Under the pieces are notes generated by a model. The model searched no databases. It was not told the origin of the DNA and saw only the letters and a list, made by a program, of their open reading frames with translations. 64,000 bases of DNA from Mycolicibacterium celeriflavum (GTDB lineage Bacteria > Actinomycetota > Actinomycetes > Mycobacteriales > Mycobacteriaceae): NCBI RefSeq assembly GCF_010731795.1, contig NZ_AP022591.1, forward strand, positions 2,604,001 through 2,668,000, given 5' to 3'. This document shows positions 1 to 27,303 of the stretch, piece after piece (position 1 is the first letter of the stretch; every line of letters begins with the position of its first letter). The position numbers and the translations under genes are program-made.

Positions 1-19070
<19,070 letters not shown>

Positions 19071-19249
19071 GCGAGCCCCCCGTCCAGAGGGATGTAGAAA
19101 GGAGGCCGATCAGGCCCCGTGCGCTGCGAGCTTCATGCGCTTCCAGCCAGCCGGGACCTCGGCGAATGCCGGCCACGGGCTGTGCCGCCCTCGTCGTTGA
19201 GCAAGACGAGGCAACCGCCGCTCTCGTCGTCGAAAGGAATGACGACCAT
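19071..19249 (-). pseudogene. Frameshifted MbtH-like NRPS chaperone gene
   Basis: From ATG 19249 (preceded by GGGAGA) the frame reads MVVIPFDDESGGCLVLLNDE, a typical MbtH N-terminus. Near 19190 the homology jumps frame and continues RHSPWPAFAEVPAGWKRM, the MbtH core, to a TGA at 19110-19112. A single-base loss after the NDE codons would explain the jump. The third frame then reads HEARSAR...LWT, faintly like the MbtH C-terminus (GEADRA...WTD), so remnants reach the NRPS start. The full span of about 60 codons equals normal MbtH length. MbtH proteins bind and activate A domains. As sequenced the gene cannot make a normal protein, so the NRPS may rely on an MbtH elsewhere; a sequencing error is the alternative. 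Confidence 0.8.
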
Positions 19250-19319
19250 CGGTTCTCCCAACCCCCGAGATGAGTGAAACCGTCCTGACGCTAACCCAGT
19301 CACATGGGCCGTTCCGCGG

Positions 19320-19360
19320 TTTCGGCAAAAAATTATCGCTTGCGTCAGAAACGTTGATCA
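19320..19360 (-). promoter_or_regulatory. Possible promoter of the mbtH-NRPS unit
   Basis: A short A/T-rich patch in a GC-rich gap contains GATAAT (19337-19332, minus strand), resembling a -10 hexamer about 85 bases before the MbtH ATG. No convincing -35 is seen. Confidence 0.2.
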
Positions 19361-19442
19361 GCGCGTTTGTGGCAACGCGGGCTACCGGGGCGACATCGGC
19401 GTGAGGGCGCTCCCCGTGGTCCTGATGTGCCAGGTCAGACGG

Positions 19443-20294
19443 TCAGAAAGCGTAGCGGAAGAGCCGATCGTAGTTTCGGGCAGCGGGGATTGCTCGCTGC
19501 ATCCGGTAGAGCAGGCGTGGGCCGCGGAGCGGGATCTTCTCGAACCCCGCGATGACTGAGCGGTCGCCGATGAGGTGCAGCCGGTTGTCCCAGCGGGTGA
19601 TCTCGCCGCCGTCCCGGGTGCCCCATTTGATGATTCCGGATCTGGACAGCCGCGGCCCCCACGGCGACAGCAGGTCAGCGAGGAGTTCTCCGATATCGAA
19701 GCGATCGAGCAGCCGGTGCAGCAGGCTCTTGACCTCCTCCGGTGTCAGATACATCAAGACGCCCTCGGCGACAATCAGGACGGGACCGCCGACGGGAAGC
19801 TGGTCGAGCCAACCGCGGTCGGTGATCGACGATCCGATCATCCGATAGTTGCCCGATTCTGGGTAAAGCTGTCGACGCAACGCAATGACTTGCGGGAAGT
19901 CGACGTCGAACCATTTTACTGCTGGTGGAACCGTCAAACGCATTGCCCGGCTGTGTAATCCGCATCCCAGGTGCAACACCGTGGCGTCTGGGTGCCCGGT
20001 CATGTAGTCGGTGATCAACACGTCGAATTGGGCGCCGCGCAGGGCCACACCGAACTGATTGATCGCCGGGCGTACGGCTCGATGGACGCGCTCCCAGTCG
20101 TATTCGATGCGCGCGACGTCATGTGCGGCAAAGTGATCGCCCAGGATGGGGCGGTCCAATCGGCTCTCGCACGAGCGAAGGTAGAGCATGCACAGCAGCG
20201 TCCACTCGACCGATCCCCAGCGCACGCCGGTGAAGTCGACCTTGCCGCGAGAGCCGGCCGGGTCCCCCGGTTCCGGCGCTGTTGGATCCGTCAC
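19443..20294 (-). CDS. LCM-family SAM-dependent methyltransferase
   Basis: The protein is about 283 residues. It has the SAM-binding motif VLHLGCGLHSRAMRL, an acidic strand end WFDVDFPQV and the family signature VAEGVLMYL, all typical of the leucine-carboxyl-methyltransferase-like class common in mycobacteria and in natural-product clusters. GTG at 20294 is preferred because GGAGGAA lies just upstream; GTG 20321 would add nine residues. It lies on the same strand as the NRPS and about 190 bases before the MbtH remnant, so it could be a tailoring O- or N-methyltransferase of the peptide. That link is inference; the substrate is unknown. Confidence 0.8.
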   Translation of the reverse strand: MTDPTAPEPGDPAGSRGKVDFTGVRWGSVEWTLLCMLYLRSCESRLDRPILGDHFAAHDVARIEYDWERVHRAVRPAINQFGVALRGAQFDVLITDYMTGHPDATVLHLGCGLHSRAMRLTVPPAVKWFDVDFPQVIALRRQLYPESGNYRMIGSSITDRGWLDQLPVGGPVLIVAEGVLMYLTPEEVKSLLHRLLDRFDIGELLADLLSPWGPRLSRSGIIKWGTRDGGEITRWDNRLHLIGDRSVIAGFEKIPLRGPRLLYRMQRAIPAARNYDRLFRYAF

Positions 20295-20423
20295 GACTTC
20301 CTCCAACTGCGCATCCGCCACGACCTGCGTGCTGCGCGGTCAGCCTAGCGGCTTGTGTCGACAACGGACGGCGCTTGCGCCGAAGGGGCGTCCGTCACCG
20401 GGCACAGGCATAACGTGGCTGCC

Positions 20424-20927
20424 GTGCCACGGTCATTCGACTTCTCGGTCGAATCCTCCGCCACCGTCGAACAGATACATTCGGCGTTCTGCGCGGAGGA
20501 GTACTGGCGTTCGCGGCTGGCGGCGTTCGGCGGGTTCGGAAGGTTGGAATCGCTGGCCGTCGGCGCTGATGGCTCGGTCGACATCGAAGTCGTTCAAGAT
20601 CTGGATCGTGACGGGTTGCCGGGGCTGGTCGCCAGATTCTTTCCCAAGAGCTGGCGAGTGGTGCAGCACGAGACGTGGAGCCCGGCCGACGATGGCGTCG
20701 TGCGTGGGCAGGTCAGCGTCGCGACGAGCGGAGCGCCGGGGTCGGGGCTCGGCAAGATCCTGCTGTCACCTACCCCGGCCGGCTCACGGCTGAAGTGCAC
20801 CGCGACCGTGGAGTTCAAGGTGCCGTTGGTCGGCGGCAAGATCGAAGCCGTCATGGGACGTCTTCTGGTCCAACAGATCTCTGCAATCCAGCGCTTCACC
20901 ACGAAATGGATTGCGGCACAAAGCTGA
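20424..20927 (+). CDS. DUF2505 family protein
   Basis: The protein is about 167 residues from GTG 20424, beginning MPRSFDFSVESSATVEQIHSAF as I recall for mycobacterial DUF2505 proteins, which probably adopt a START/SRPBCC-like ligand-binding fold. An in-frame start at 20355 would add 23 residues unlike the family and lies inside the divergent promoter region. Later segments include FFPKSWRVVQHETW and a C-terminal helix VMGRLLVQQISAIQRFTTKW. It is divergent from the methyltransferase and convergent with the PhyH gene. Function is unknown. Confidence 0.8.
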   Translation: MPRSFDFSVESSATVEQIHSAFCAEEYWRSRLAAFGGFGRLESLAVGADGSVDIEVVQDLDRDGLPGLVARFFPKSWRVVQHETWSPADDGVVRGQVSVATSGAPGSGLGKILLSPTPAGSRLKCTATVEFKVPLVGGKIEAVMGRLLVQQISAIQRFTTKWIAAQS

Positions 20928-20940
20928 ACGGGACTGTGCG

Positions 20941-21795
20941 CTACGGCTGATCGAGCAGGCGCTGCGGGTGCAAGCCGTCGACGGCGCCGACGAACGGTGG
21001 ATGGATGCTGTAGCCGATCATGCGCCGGATGTCGGCGGAGAGCGTCCGAGCAATGTCGCGTGGGACCGAAAGGGTGAAGGCCTCCATCGGTCGCAGCCAC
21101 GGTTGGCAGTACTGGGCGGTGACCGCAAGCCGCGCGTGGGCGGTGGTGTTGGCGCCGCCGCCATGCCAGAGGGTGCCGACGAAGAAGACGCAGGAGCCGG
21201 CCGGCATGACGACGGGAAGCGCGGGATCGTCTGCGCCGGGCCGACGCCTGCCCCAGCGGTGGCTGCCCGGGTAGAGCACCGTGGCGCCGTTGTCGGCGGT
21301 GAAGTCATCGATCGCCCAGATCGTGGCGGCCGCCAAGGGCGGTCGCGGTCGCGGGATCGGATAGAAGCCGTCGTCATGGTGAGCCAGTTGGGCGGACTCG
21401 CCGGGTTGAATGTTGATGGCCTGCAGTGCCGACAGCAGGTAGTTGTCCATCAGCAGCCGATCGAGCACAGCCAGCACCCGCGGATGATCGACAAGCCGGT
21501 CGCAAACCCGCGTCCTGCTCAGCACGCTGTAGACGCGCTGGGTGCGCCGTCCCTCGAACGAATTGCGTCCGGGATGCGCGAGATGGGGTGCAACAGCGTC
21601 GCGGATGTGCTGACACTCGTCGGCGCTGAGCAGGTTCTTCCAGATGACGTAGCCGTCGTTGTCGAGGGCCGCCATGTCGGCGTCGACGATCGTGGGGTCG
21701 ACCGAGGCGCCGCTGCTGGATGTCCACTTGTACCGGCGCGCCAAATCGCCCCTGAGGTCGTCGAGCGTGGTGACTGGCTCGTCGTCGATGCTCAT
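20941..21795 (-). CDS. PhyH-family Fe(II)/2-oxoglutarate dioxygenase
   Basis: The protein is 284 residues. DGYVIWKNLLSADECQHIRD is the usual PhyH N-terminal signature. LAHHDDGFYP supplies the HxD iron ligands, LYPGSHRWG is the family GSH motif and LWHGGGANTT supplies the distal His, followed by R for 2-oxoglutarate. ATG 21795 is chosen because AGGAGG precedes it by about nine bases; the frame is open 114 codons further but that part has no family character. Such enzymes hydroxylate acyl chains or amino acids. With an NRPS nearby, peptide or fatty-acid hydroxylation is possible but unproven. Confidence 0.85.
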   Translation of the reverse strand: MSIDDEPVTTLDDLRGDLARRYKWTSSSGASVDPTIVDADMAALDNDGYVIWKNLLSADECQHIRDAVAPHLAHPGRNSFEGRRTQRVYSVLSRTRVCDRLVDHPRVLAVLDRLLMDNYLLSALQAINIQPGESAQLAHHDDGFYPIPRPRPPLAAATIWAIDDFTADNGATVLYPGSHRWGRRRPGADDPALPVVMPAGSCVFFVGTLWHGGGANTTAHARLAVTAQYCQPWLRPMEAFTLSVPRDIARTLSADIRRMIGYSIHPPFVGAVDGLHPQRLLDQP

Positions 21796-21943
21796 CAGGA
21801 GCCCTCCTGGACCGGCACGTGGGGACTGGGCCGACCTATACGGAACATTGAACCTCGGTGGGCCGCCGGTCAAGGGGCCAGCCTTCGGCGGGTTGGACAT
21901 CCAACGGGCGTTTTCTGAGCGGACGGTGTTCCTACAGAGGTCG

Positions 21944-23161
21944 CTAAACAGGCTGCGCCTGAAGGCTTGGCGGAAACGTGGTGCGCTCGGCGATAGCGCT
22001 CCGGTAGTCGGCCACCCGACCGGGGATGGTGCTGAGCACCGCGATCGTCGAGCCGCCCTTCCCATATGCGGCGACGAACTGTCGGTCGCGGACATCTCCC
22101 TCAATGACTTCGACGCGGTCATAACCGGTCGGCACACCGACCAACTGGAGCTTCACGTCGTATTGGTCGGACCAGAAGTACGGCACCGCGTCATACTCCT
22201 CGGCTTCGCCCGGTCCGACCAGCAGGTTCCGCGCAGCCGTGACACCCTGACGAGAGGCCTGATCCCAATGCTCAATGCGCAAATGTTGCTGGTACAGGGG
22301 GTGCCACCAGCGTGCGACATCGCCCGCGGCGACGACCCCTATCGCGCCTTCCGCGGCGCCGGTCGCGTCGCACACCACACCGTTGTCCACCGTGATTCCG
22401 GCGCCCTGCAGCCAATCGGTGGCGGGCTCCACGCCCAGGCCGATCAGAACCAGATCGGCTTTCACCTTTGAACCGTCGCTTAGTCGAACGGCCTTCACCT
22501 GCCTACTCCCGGCGAAGCCGTCGACCTTGACTCCGATTCGTACGTCGACGCCGTGGTCGCGATGCAAATCGGTCCAGCAGTTTCCCATTTCCTGGCCCAG
22601 TGCGGTCTGCAGTAGGGCACCGGCCCTAGAAAGCAGAGTCACCTTGTGCCCCAACGAGCACAGGCTCGCGGCGACTTCCGTGCCGATGAACCCTCCGCCG
22701 ATCACGACGACGCGGGTGTGTTTGCGGAGTTGTGAGCGGATGGCCAGGCAATCATCGACCGTGCGTAGCGACATGACACCGAATGGCACTGGGCCGCCGG
22801 GCCATTCGCGAGCGTGCGCACCGCTCGCTATGACGAGTCCGTCGAACTTCAGGGATCGGTGTTGGTTGCCGTCGCGGACCTCAACGGTGTGCGACGTCAT
22901 GTCCAGCCCGACAGCACGAGCGCTGCGCAGCGTGCGTACATCGAGTTCGTTCTGCGGCGCCATGTCGATGCCCGCACGGTGCACCTCACCGGTGAGCAGC
23001 TTCTTGGACAGAGCCGGTCGGTGGTAGGGGGCGTGCCATTCGGCGCCAACCATTGTCAGCTCGCCGTCGTAGCCTTCGACTCTCAGCGTCTGCGCCGCCA
23101 TGGCGCCCGCGACTCCGCCCCCGACGACGACAACGTGCTTGAGCTGATGACTCGACGGCAT
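21944..23161 (-). CDS. FAD-dependent ferredoxin--NAD(P)H reductase
   Basis: The 405-residue protein has the FAD-binding VVVGGGVAGAMAA at the N-terminus, a second GGGFIGTEVAASL motif for NAD(P)H near residue 155, an FAD motif VVAAGDVARWW near residue 285 and a reductase C-terminal domain with YFWSDQYDVKLQLVG. This is the layout of putidaredoxin/rhodocoxin-type reductases that feed electrons from NADH to a ferredoxin. The ferredoxin gene ends four bases upstream, so the two are co-transcribed partners. Confidence 0.92.
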   Translation of the reverse strand: MPSSHQLKHVVVVGGGVAGAMAAQTLRVEGYDGELTMVGAEWHAPYHRPALSKKLLTGEVHRAGIDMAPQNELDVRTLRSARAVGLDMTSHTVEVRDGNQHRSLKFDGLVIASGAHAREWPGGPVPFGVMSLRTVDDCLAIRSQLRKHTRVVVIGGGFIGTEVAASLCSLGHKVTLLSRAGALLQTALGQEMGNCWTDLHRDHGVDVRIGVKVDGFAGSRQVKAVRLSDGSKVKADLVLIGLGVEPATDWLQGAGITVDNGVVCDATGAAEGAIGVVAAGDVARWWHPLYQQHLRIEHWDQASRQGVTAARNLLVGPGEAEEYDAVPYFWSDQYDVKLQLVGVPTGYDRVEVIEGDVRDRQFVAAYGKGGSTIAVLSTIPGRVADYRSAIAERTTFPPSLQAQPV

Positions 23162-23165
23162 CTGT

Positions 23166-23354
23166 TCAGTCCTTCACCGTGATCGCCTGGGTCGGGCAGG
23201 ACACTTCAGCGCCGACCAGCTTCTTGCGCAGCTCTTCCCCGGGCTGCTCCTGCAGCAGGTGAAGGCCGTCGTCCCGCAGGTCGAACACCTCGCGGCAGAT
23301 ACTCATGCACACGCCGTTGCCGTCACAGGTATCTAGATCAACCACAACCTCCAT
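23166..23354 (-). CDS. Small ferredoxin, probably [3Fe-4S] or [4Fe-4S]
   Basis: The 62-residue protein reads VDLDTCDGNGVCMSICREVF near the N-terminus and SCPTQAI near the C-terminus, giving the C-x5-C-x3-C...CP pattern of actinobacterial P450-type ferredoxins. The residue between the first two cysteines is Asn where His or Cys is common, so a 3Fe-4S cluster is likely. It sits between the reductase and the PF10118-type gene, with gaps of 4 and 37 bases. It should carry single electrons from the reductase to an oxygenase. Confidence 0.9.
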   Translation of the reverse strand: MEVVVDLDTCDGNGVCMSICREVFDLRDDGLHLLQEQPGEELRKKLVGAEVSCPTQAITVKD

Positions 23355-23391
23355 CGAAAACTCCTATCCGATCGACTGCCTCACCATCGAC

Positions 23392-24321
23392 TCAGCTGTG
23401 GGCTGCCTGGGCCGCCTTCGACCGTTCGTGCGCTTCGGCGCGCTCACGCGCGTCTCGCGCCGCCGGCGAGTACGCGAGGTAGTCCAGGGCCATCTCGGTG
23501 TTCGCCTCCGGGCCGGGATGATGGCTCGGACGCATATACCGAAGGGGCACCGTCACCAGGAAGTTCCAGGGGCTGGGCAACAGGTCCTTGCGGGCCGCTC
23601 GCCACCAGTCCCGCCACCGCCACTTCGCATCGATCGATTCGTCGCTGGTCATCAGATAACGGGCTCCCGCGATCCACCAGCCGACGAACAACGGTGCAGT
23701 CATCAACATCGAAAACGCTCGGATCCAGTAGCTTCCGGACACGTTCTGGTAGACGTCGAACACCAGTGAGCGATGCTCGACCTCCTCGGCGCCATGCCAG
23801 CGAAGCAGGTCGAGCATGACCGGGTCGGCGCCCGCCCGTTCCAGCCCCTTGTTCTGCAGTACCCATTGGCCCAACACCGCCGTGAAATGTTCGAGGGAGG
23901 CCACATCGGCCAGGCGCCGATAAAGCCACCACCTCTTCAACGGCGGCGGGAAGAATCTTGGGGGATCGCCCAACGTGACCGACAAAGTGCGACCCAGGCG
24001 GTCGGTATAGGTAGTCGTGTCGATGCCTTGCTCGGCCAGCCGGTCCAACACCACCTGGTGCGCCCACGCATGCCAAGACTCCTGCTGAATGAATGGCTTG
24101 ATGGCCGCCTCCAGCTCCGGATCGTCGACGAGTGACGATGCTTCGAGGACAGCTTTGATGAAGTGCCGCTCCCCCTCCGGCAAGAGCAGATGCAGAACAT
24201 TGATCATGTGTGTCGTGAACGGGTCGCCGGGCACCCAGTGCCGCGGCAGGTTCGACCAGTCGAATCGAACTTGGCGGCGATACGCCGGGTGTCCGTCGTG
24301 ATGCATCTCCACCTCGGGCAT
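23392..24321 (-). CDS. PF10118-type 'metal-dependent hydrolase', candidate di-iron protein
   Basis: The protein is 309 residues from ATG 24321, which has GGAAGG upstream; the frame extends to 24375 without family character. The sequence is helical, with candidate metal ligands in QESWHAWAHQ, LEHFTAVLGQ and EEVEHRSLVF, and a hydrophobic stretch MLMTAPLFVGWWIAGARYL. The family is called hydrolase by tradition. The immediately following ferredoxin and reductase genes argue for a redox, oxygenase- or desaturase-like job; this is inference from context. Confidence 0.8.
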   Translation of the reverse strand: MPEVEMHHDGHPAYRRQVRFDWSNLPRHWVPGDPFTTHMINVLHLLLPEGERHFIKAVLEASSLVDDPELEAAIKPFIQQESWHAWAHQVVLDRLAEQGIDTTTYTDRLGRTLSVTLGDPPRFFPPPLKRWWLYRRLADVASLEHFTAVLGQWVLQNKGLERAGADPVMLDLLRWHGAEEVEHRSLVFDVYQNVSGSYWIRAFSMLMTAPLFVGWWIAGARYLMTSDESIDAKWRWRDWWRAARKDLLPSPWNFLVTVPLRYMRPSHHPGPEANTEMALDYLAYSPAARDARERAEAHERSKAAQAAHS

Positions 24322-24804
24322 CGCTGATCCTTCCCGGCGTCTTATGCCTACGCTGTTGTGGGCCCTTGGTCGCATGCCTTGGTCGCATGAAACGCTTCGC
24401 CGGAACGTCGTAGCCGGGCGGCGCTAGTCACCAGTTGCCTGCCGCCATGGCTCGTCCTCGACGCACCCGCATGCATTGTCAGTAGACAGACTGGTTTGTC
24501 TTTAAACCGGCGCCTCGCCGACATTGACGATATTGGCGCCGGCCCGGCAGGGGGCCGGCTAACGGGGGCCGTTGCGCGGCCTTTCGTTCCCAAATCCGTT
24601 CACAAGCCTTTGTTGCCGCATGTCAAGCCTGCGGCGGCCACGGGCATCGCAGAATCCCGGGCCGTCCAATGAAATGACACCGATGCAGGGCGGGTACGCG
24701 AATGCTCAGCGCGTCTTGGGCTCGAGCTGGAATCGCCCAGAGCGGTGACGATGTGTTGCCCGATCTCGGCGCTCTGAACAGGTCACCACAATCGAGGAAG
24801 GATC
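24322..24804. other. Intergenic region between divergent genes
   Basis: About 480 bases without a convincing gene. It holds the promoter region of the redox operon, including the operator-like palindrome at 24484-24501, and the leader of the small secreted-protein gene at 24805. Open frames here are short and out of character. Confidence 0.5.
24484..24501. promoter_or_regulatory. TetR-type operator-like palindrome
   Basis: AGACA and TGTCT flank an 8-base centre; 14 of 18 positions are symmetric. It is about 160 bases upstream of the PF10118-type gene. The shape resembles operators of TetR regulators that control fatty-acid or redox genes, but no regulator gene is adjacent. Confidence 0.35.
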
Positions 24805-25098
24805 ATGGCTTGTCGATTGCATCCCGGTCGAGTCGTTCCCGCAGTCTTGTTAGTCGGTGTGCTTGCCGGTGCCCCCGCTGCCGTAGCGGGGCAACAGAAC
24901 CTCGCGACCATGCGGCCTGCCGCACAAAGTGATTGCCCGAACGCGCCGACACACGGTATCTGGTCCACGAACTGTCTACCGAGCGTGGATGTTCCGCCGG
25001 AGCACGTCGACCCCCGCGGACCCAACCAGCTGCCGACGCTGGATGGAATTCCATGTTCGCCCGGCGAGTGCATCGGCCGCGCCCAGACTCTCCCCTGA
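24805..25098 (+). CDS. Small secreted protein of unknown function
   Basis: The 97-residue protein has a signal peptide (VVPAVLLVGVLAGAPAAVAG) after a short basic start. The mature part is rich in Pro, Asn and Asp with four cysteines (SDCPNAP, STNCLPS, IPCSPGECIG), suggesting two disulfides. GGAAGG lies just before the ATG. No family is recognised. Confidence 0.65.
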   Translation: MACRLHPGRVVPAVLLVGVLAGAPAAVAGQQNLATMRPAAQSDCPNAPTHGIWSTNCLPSVDVPPEHVDPRGPNQLPTLDGIPCSPGECIGRAQTLP

Positions 25099-25209
25099 CA
25101 GCGCGAGGATGCGTCACGCCGGCAAGCCGACGTCACCCACCGGTACCTTCTCGTCGGCGCCGCCGCAGACCTGCGGCAGAGTACTTCAGTCCGGTCGTGT
25201 GGGTGCTCC

Positions 25210-25557
25210 TCAGCAGAACTGCAAGTCGACGTTCCACTGTCCGTAGGCCCGACCCACACTGGGGTCATCGTTGGCCGGGCCGACACGGGGGTTGGTGTAG
25301 TAGATCGCGAACGGCCCGCCCAGCCCTTCATTGGCGTCATTGACCACACCATTGCCCGATGCGCCGGGATAGAACGTCTCCCAGGTGATGGACCGCGGCT
25401 GCGGTGGGGAGGACGGCGTACATGCGGCTTGGACCTGTTCGTAGACGGCGTACACCGCCTCCTCGGCACTGGCCAGATCTCCGGTGTCGGCATGGGCCAT
25501 GGGAGCGAGCAGGAGTCCGGCGGCGGTGAGAGCAAACAACGGGGCGGGGTGCTTCAT
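25210..25557 (-). CDS. Small secreted protein of unknown function
   Basis: The 115-residue protein has a clear signal peptide (LFALTAAGLLLAPMAHA) followed by a mature domain with two cysteines (AACTPS and the C-terminal LQFC). The body contains FYPGASGNGVVNDAN and YGQWNVDLQFC. GAAGGA precedes the ATG at a good distance. It is convergent with the gene at 24805. Function is unknown. Confidence 0.75.
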   Translation of the reverse strand: MKHPAPLFALTAAGLLLAPMAHADTGDLASAEEAVYAVYEQVQAACTPSSPPQPRSITWETFYPGASGNGVVNDANEGLGGPFAIYYTNPRVGPANDDPSVGRAYGQWNVDLQFC

Positions 25558-26036
25558 GGCGCTGTCCTTCGTAGGAGTAGAAGCCCACTGCCTTTACGTC
25601 CGCGTTAATTATCACACGTGGGTGTCAATTGCAAGGCCTTTCAGCAGATGAAGATCACCGATGGTAACGCTGTGAAACTGCAGGCAATTTGCTTGAAGCT
25701 GCGGCCCCGCGCGAAGGCGCAGAGAAGCGTCGCCACTGCCATCGTGTTCGACACAGCGGCTCCTGCGAGCCGGCCAAAGAAGAGGCCGGCGGTCGGCGAC
25801 ACCTCCGCGGTCGTACGCTTGCAACAAGCGTGATCTCGATGCCGTCGACAGTGAGTTGCGGCTCTTGGCTACTGTCCGCCAGTTGATCCGCGAGAATGGC
25901 GTTCACCCATCGAGCCGCCAGATCGACCAACTTCTCGATGAACGTGCGGTCATATTCTGCGGGCTAGGGCCTTGGCATTCGCTGGAGTGCGCTAAGTCGC
26001 CACAATCTTGTTGGGCTCGTAAGTAAAATCCGCCAA
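25558..26036. other. Intergenic, left margin of the accessory island
   Basis: About 480 bases of lower GC than the region to the left. No gene with a good start is visible, only the decayed-looking frame at 25655-25963. It probably holds the promoter of the four-gene module and one junction of the island; I could not find a copy of the tRNA-Tyr 3' end here by eye. Confidence 0.45.
25655..25963 (-). pseudogene. Possible decayed coding fragment
   Basis: A minus-strand frame without a good start reads EYDRTFIEKLVDLAARWVNA, then LTVDGIEITLV, which looks like genuine protein. It then degenerates into Arg/Ser-rich sequence, suggesting a truncated or frameshifted remnant. No family is recognised and chance is possible. 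Confidence 0.2.
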
Positions 26037-27302
26037 GTGGGGAGACGACGGGGGTTCTTTGCGGAGTTACAGCATCAGCAGCGACTGGCTGAACAGCGGC
26101 AACGAAGGCAACACGCGGCCGCGGTGAGGTCCTACAACCATGCCGTCGAAGAGCAGATTCGTGCGCAGATCGCGTACGACCAAGCGGTGTTCGAAGCGGA
26201 GATGGCGGCTGACCGTCAACGGTGGGCAGCTGAGCAAGCCGCGAGGGACGCCAAGATCCGTGCGGCGCGAGCGGACGCTGAGGCGCGTACCGCACAAGCC
26301 ATCGATGCCTTTGAACAGATCGACTCGCTTCTAGCAGCCACCCTCGACGTCGACGACTACGTTGATGTCGACTCGCTGAAGCAGACGGCTGTCCATCCTC
26401 CCTTTCCGCGAGAAGAGCTGAAACAACCATCAGCACAGCCTGCGTTGGAAGCCCCGCCGCCGGAACCGCAGTTCGTGGCCCCGCCAGCCCCCACCGGTCT
26501 GTCGAAGATGTTCAAAGGTGGGAAGTACTCAGACGAGTACGCCCAGGCGCATGCCGCCTGGACAGAGAAGCAACAGCAGTGGGCGCATTACGTCAAACAC
26601 GAACTGCCAGCCAAGCATGCGAAGCTCCTTGAGGAGCATGCGGCAGCAGAAGAGGAACGCGCAAGACAACTCGCCGAAGCTTTGGCCGATTACAAGGCTG
26701 AGTGTGCAGAGCGAGAACGCGCGGCAGCCGAAGCCAACGAGCGGCTTGAAGTCTTCAAGACGGCTCTCGCAGCTGGCGATCCCGAGGCCATCAACGAGTA
26801 CATCGGAATCGTCTTGAGCAACTCTGCGTACCCGGAGGCATTCGAGCCTGGCTATGAATGGGAGTTCCATGCCGACCTGCGCGAGCTGGAGATCGTTGTG
26901 ATCATCCCAGCGCCGTCGGACGTGCCGAACATCAAGGCGTACAAGTACATCGAGAAGACCGGCGAGATCCGCGAAACGCCCTGTACTCAAAAGGAACAGC
27001 GCGACAGGTACAACGGCGCCATGGCCGCAATAGCCATCCGAACGTTCCACGAGATATTCGAAAGCGACCGAGCGGGCCGTATTCAAACTATCTCTCTAAC
27101 CGTTCAAACCGAAACATTAAATCCAGCAACAGGTTTGAACGAAGCATTTCCACTCATTGCTGCGGCTGCCGACCGCGAAGAATTCTCTGGATTCGACTTG
27201 CGAAATGTAGACCCGGCCCAGACGCTAGCTCACATGCGAGCTCAGGTGTCTAAGAACGCGTTTGCGTTGAAGCCAATCAGCACTGCTCGCGGAGTTCGTT
27301 GA
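26037..27302 (+). CDS. Coiled-coil protein, first gene of the putative defence module
   Basis: The 421-residue protein begins MGRRRGFFAELQHQQRLAEQ. Residues 10-110 are a charged Ala/Glu/Arg coiled coil. Residues 133-165 are a Pro-rich linker ending in a basic GLSKMFKGGK patch. Residues 175-245 form a second coil, and 255-421 are a globular alpha/beta domain (HADLRELEIVVIIPAPSD, KAYKYIEKTGEIRET, IQTISLTVQTETLNPATG). I recall similar proteins in other actinobacteria, sometimes labelled restriction-endonuclease-like, but no catalytic motif can be assigned. The next ATG follows its stop after one base, so translation is coupled. A/T-rich stretches and less GC-biased third positions set it apart from the core genes. 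Confidence 0.85.
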   Translation: MGRRRGFFAELQHQQRLAEQRQRRQHAAAVRSYNHAVEEQIRAQIAYDQAVFEAEMAADRQRWAAEQAARDAKIRAARADAEARTAQAIDAFEQIDSLLAATLDVDDYVDVDSLKQTAVHPPFPREELKQPSAQPALEAPPPEPQFVAPPAPTGLSKMFKGGKYSDEYAQAHAAWTEKQQQWAHYVKHELPAKHAKLLEEHAAAEEERARQLAEALADYKAECAERERAAAEANERLEVFKTALAAGDPEAINEYIGIVLSNSAYPEAFEPGYEWEFHADLRELEIVVIIPAPSDVPNIKAYKYIEKTGEIRETPCTQKEQRDRYNGAMAAIAIRTFHEIFESDRAGRIQTISLTVQTETLNPATGLNEAFPLIAAAADREEFSGFDLRNVDPAQTLAHMRAQVSKNAFALKPISTARGVR

Positions 27303-27303
27303 T

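Noticed and set aside
19250-19442. A separate gene between the mbtH remnant and the methyltransferase
   Set aside because: Only short frames without ribosome-binding sites; the region looks like a promoter gap.
21796-22137. 114-codon N-terminal extension of the PhyH protein
   Set aside because: It overlaps the reductase gene antisense, lacks family features, and ATG 21795 has AGGAGG.
25618-25833. Plus-strand 71-codon frame at the island margin
   Set aside because: Poor start context, biased composition, and it overlaps the better-looking minus-strand remnant; coding not supported.
24300-26100. Left attachment site matching the tRNA-Tyr 3' end
   Set aside because: Looked for by eye around the island's left margin and not found; needs a computed search.
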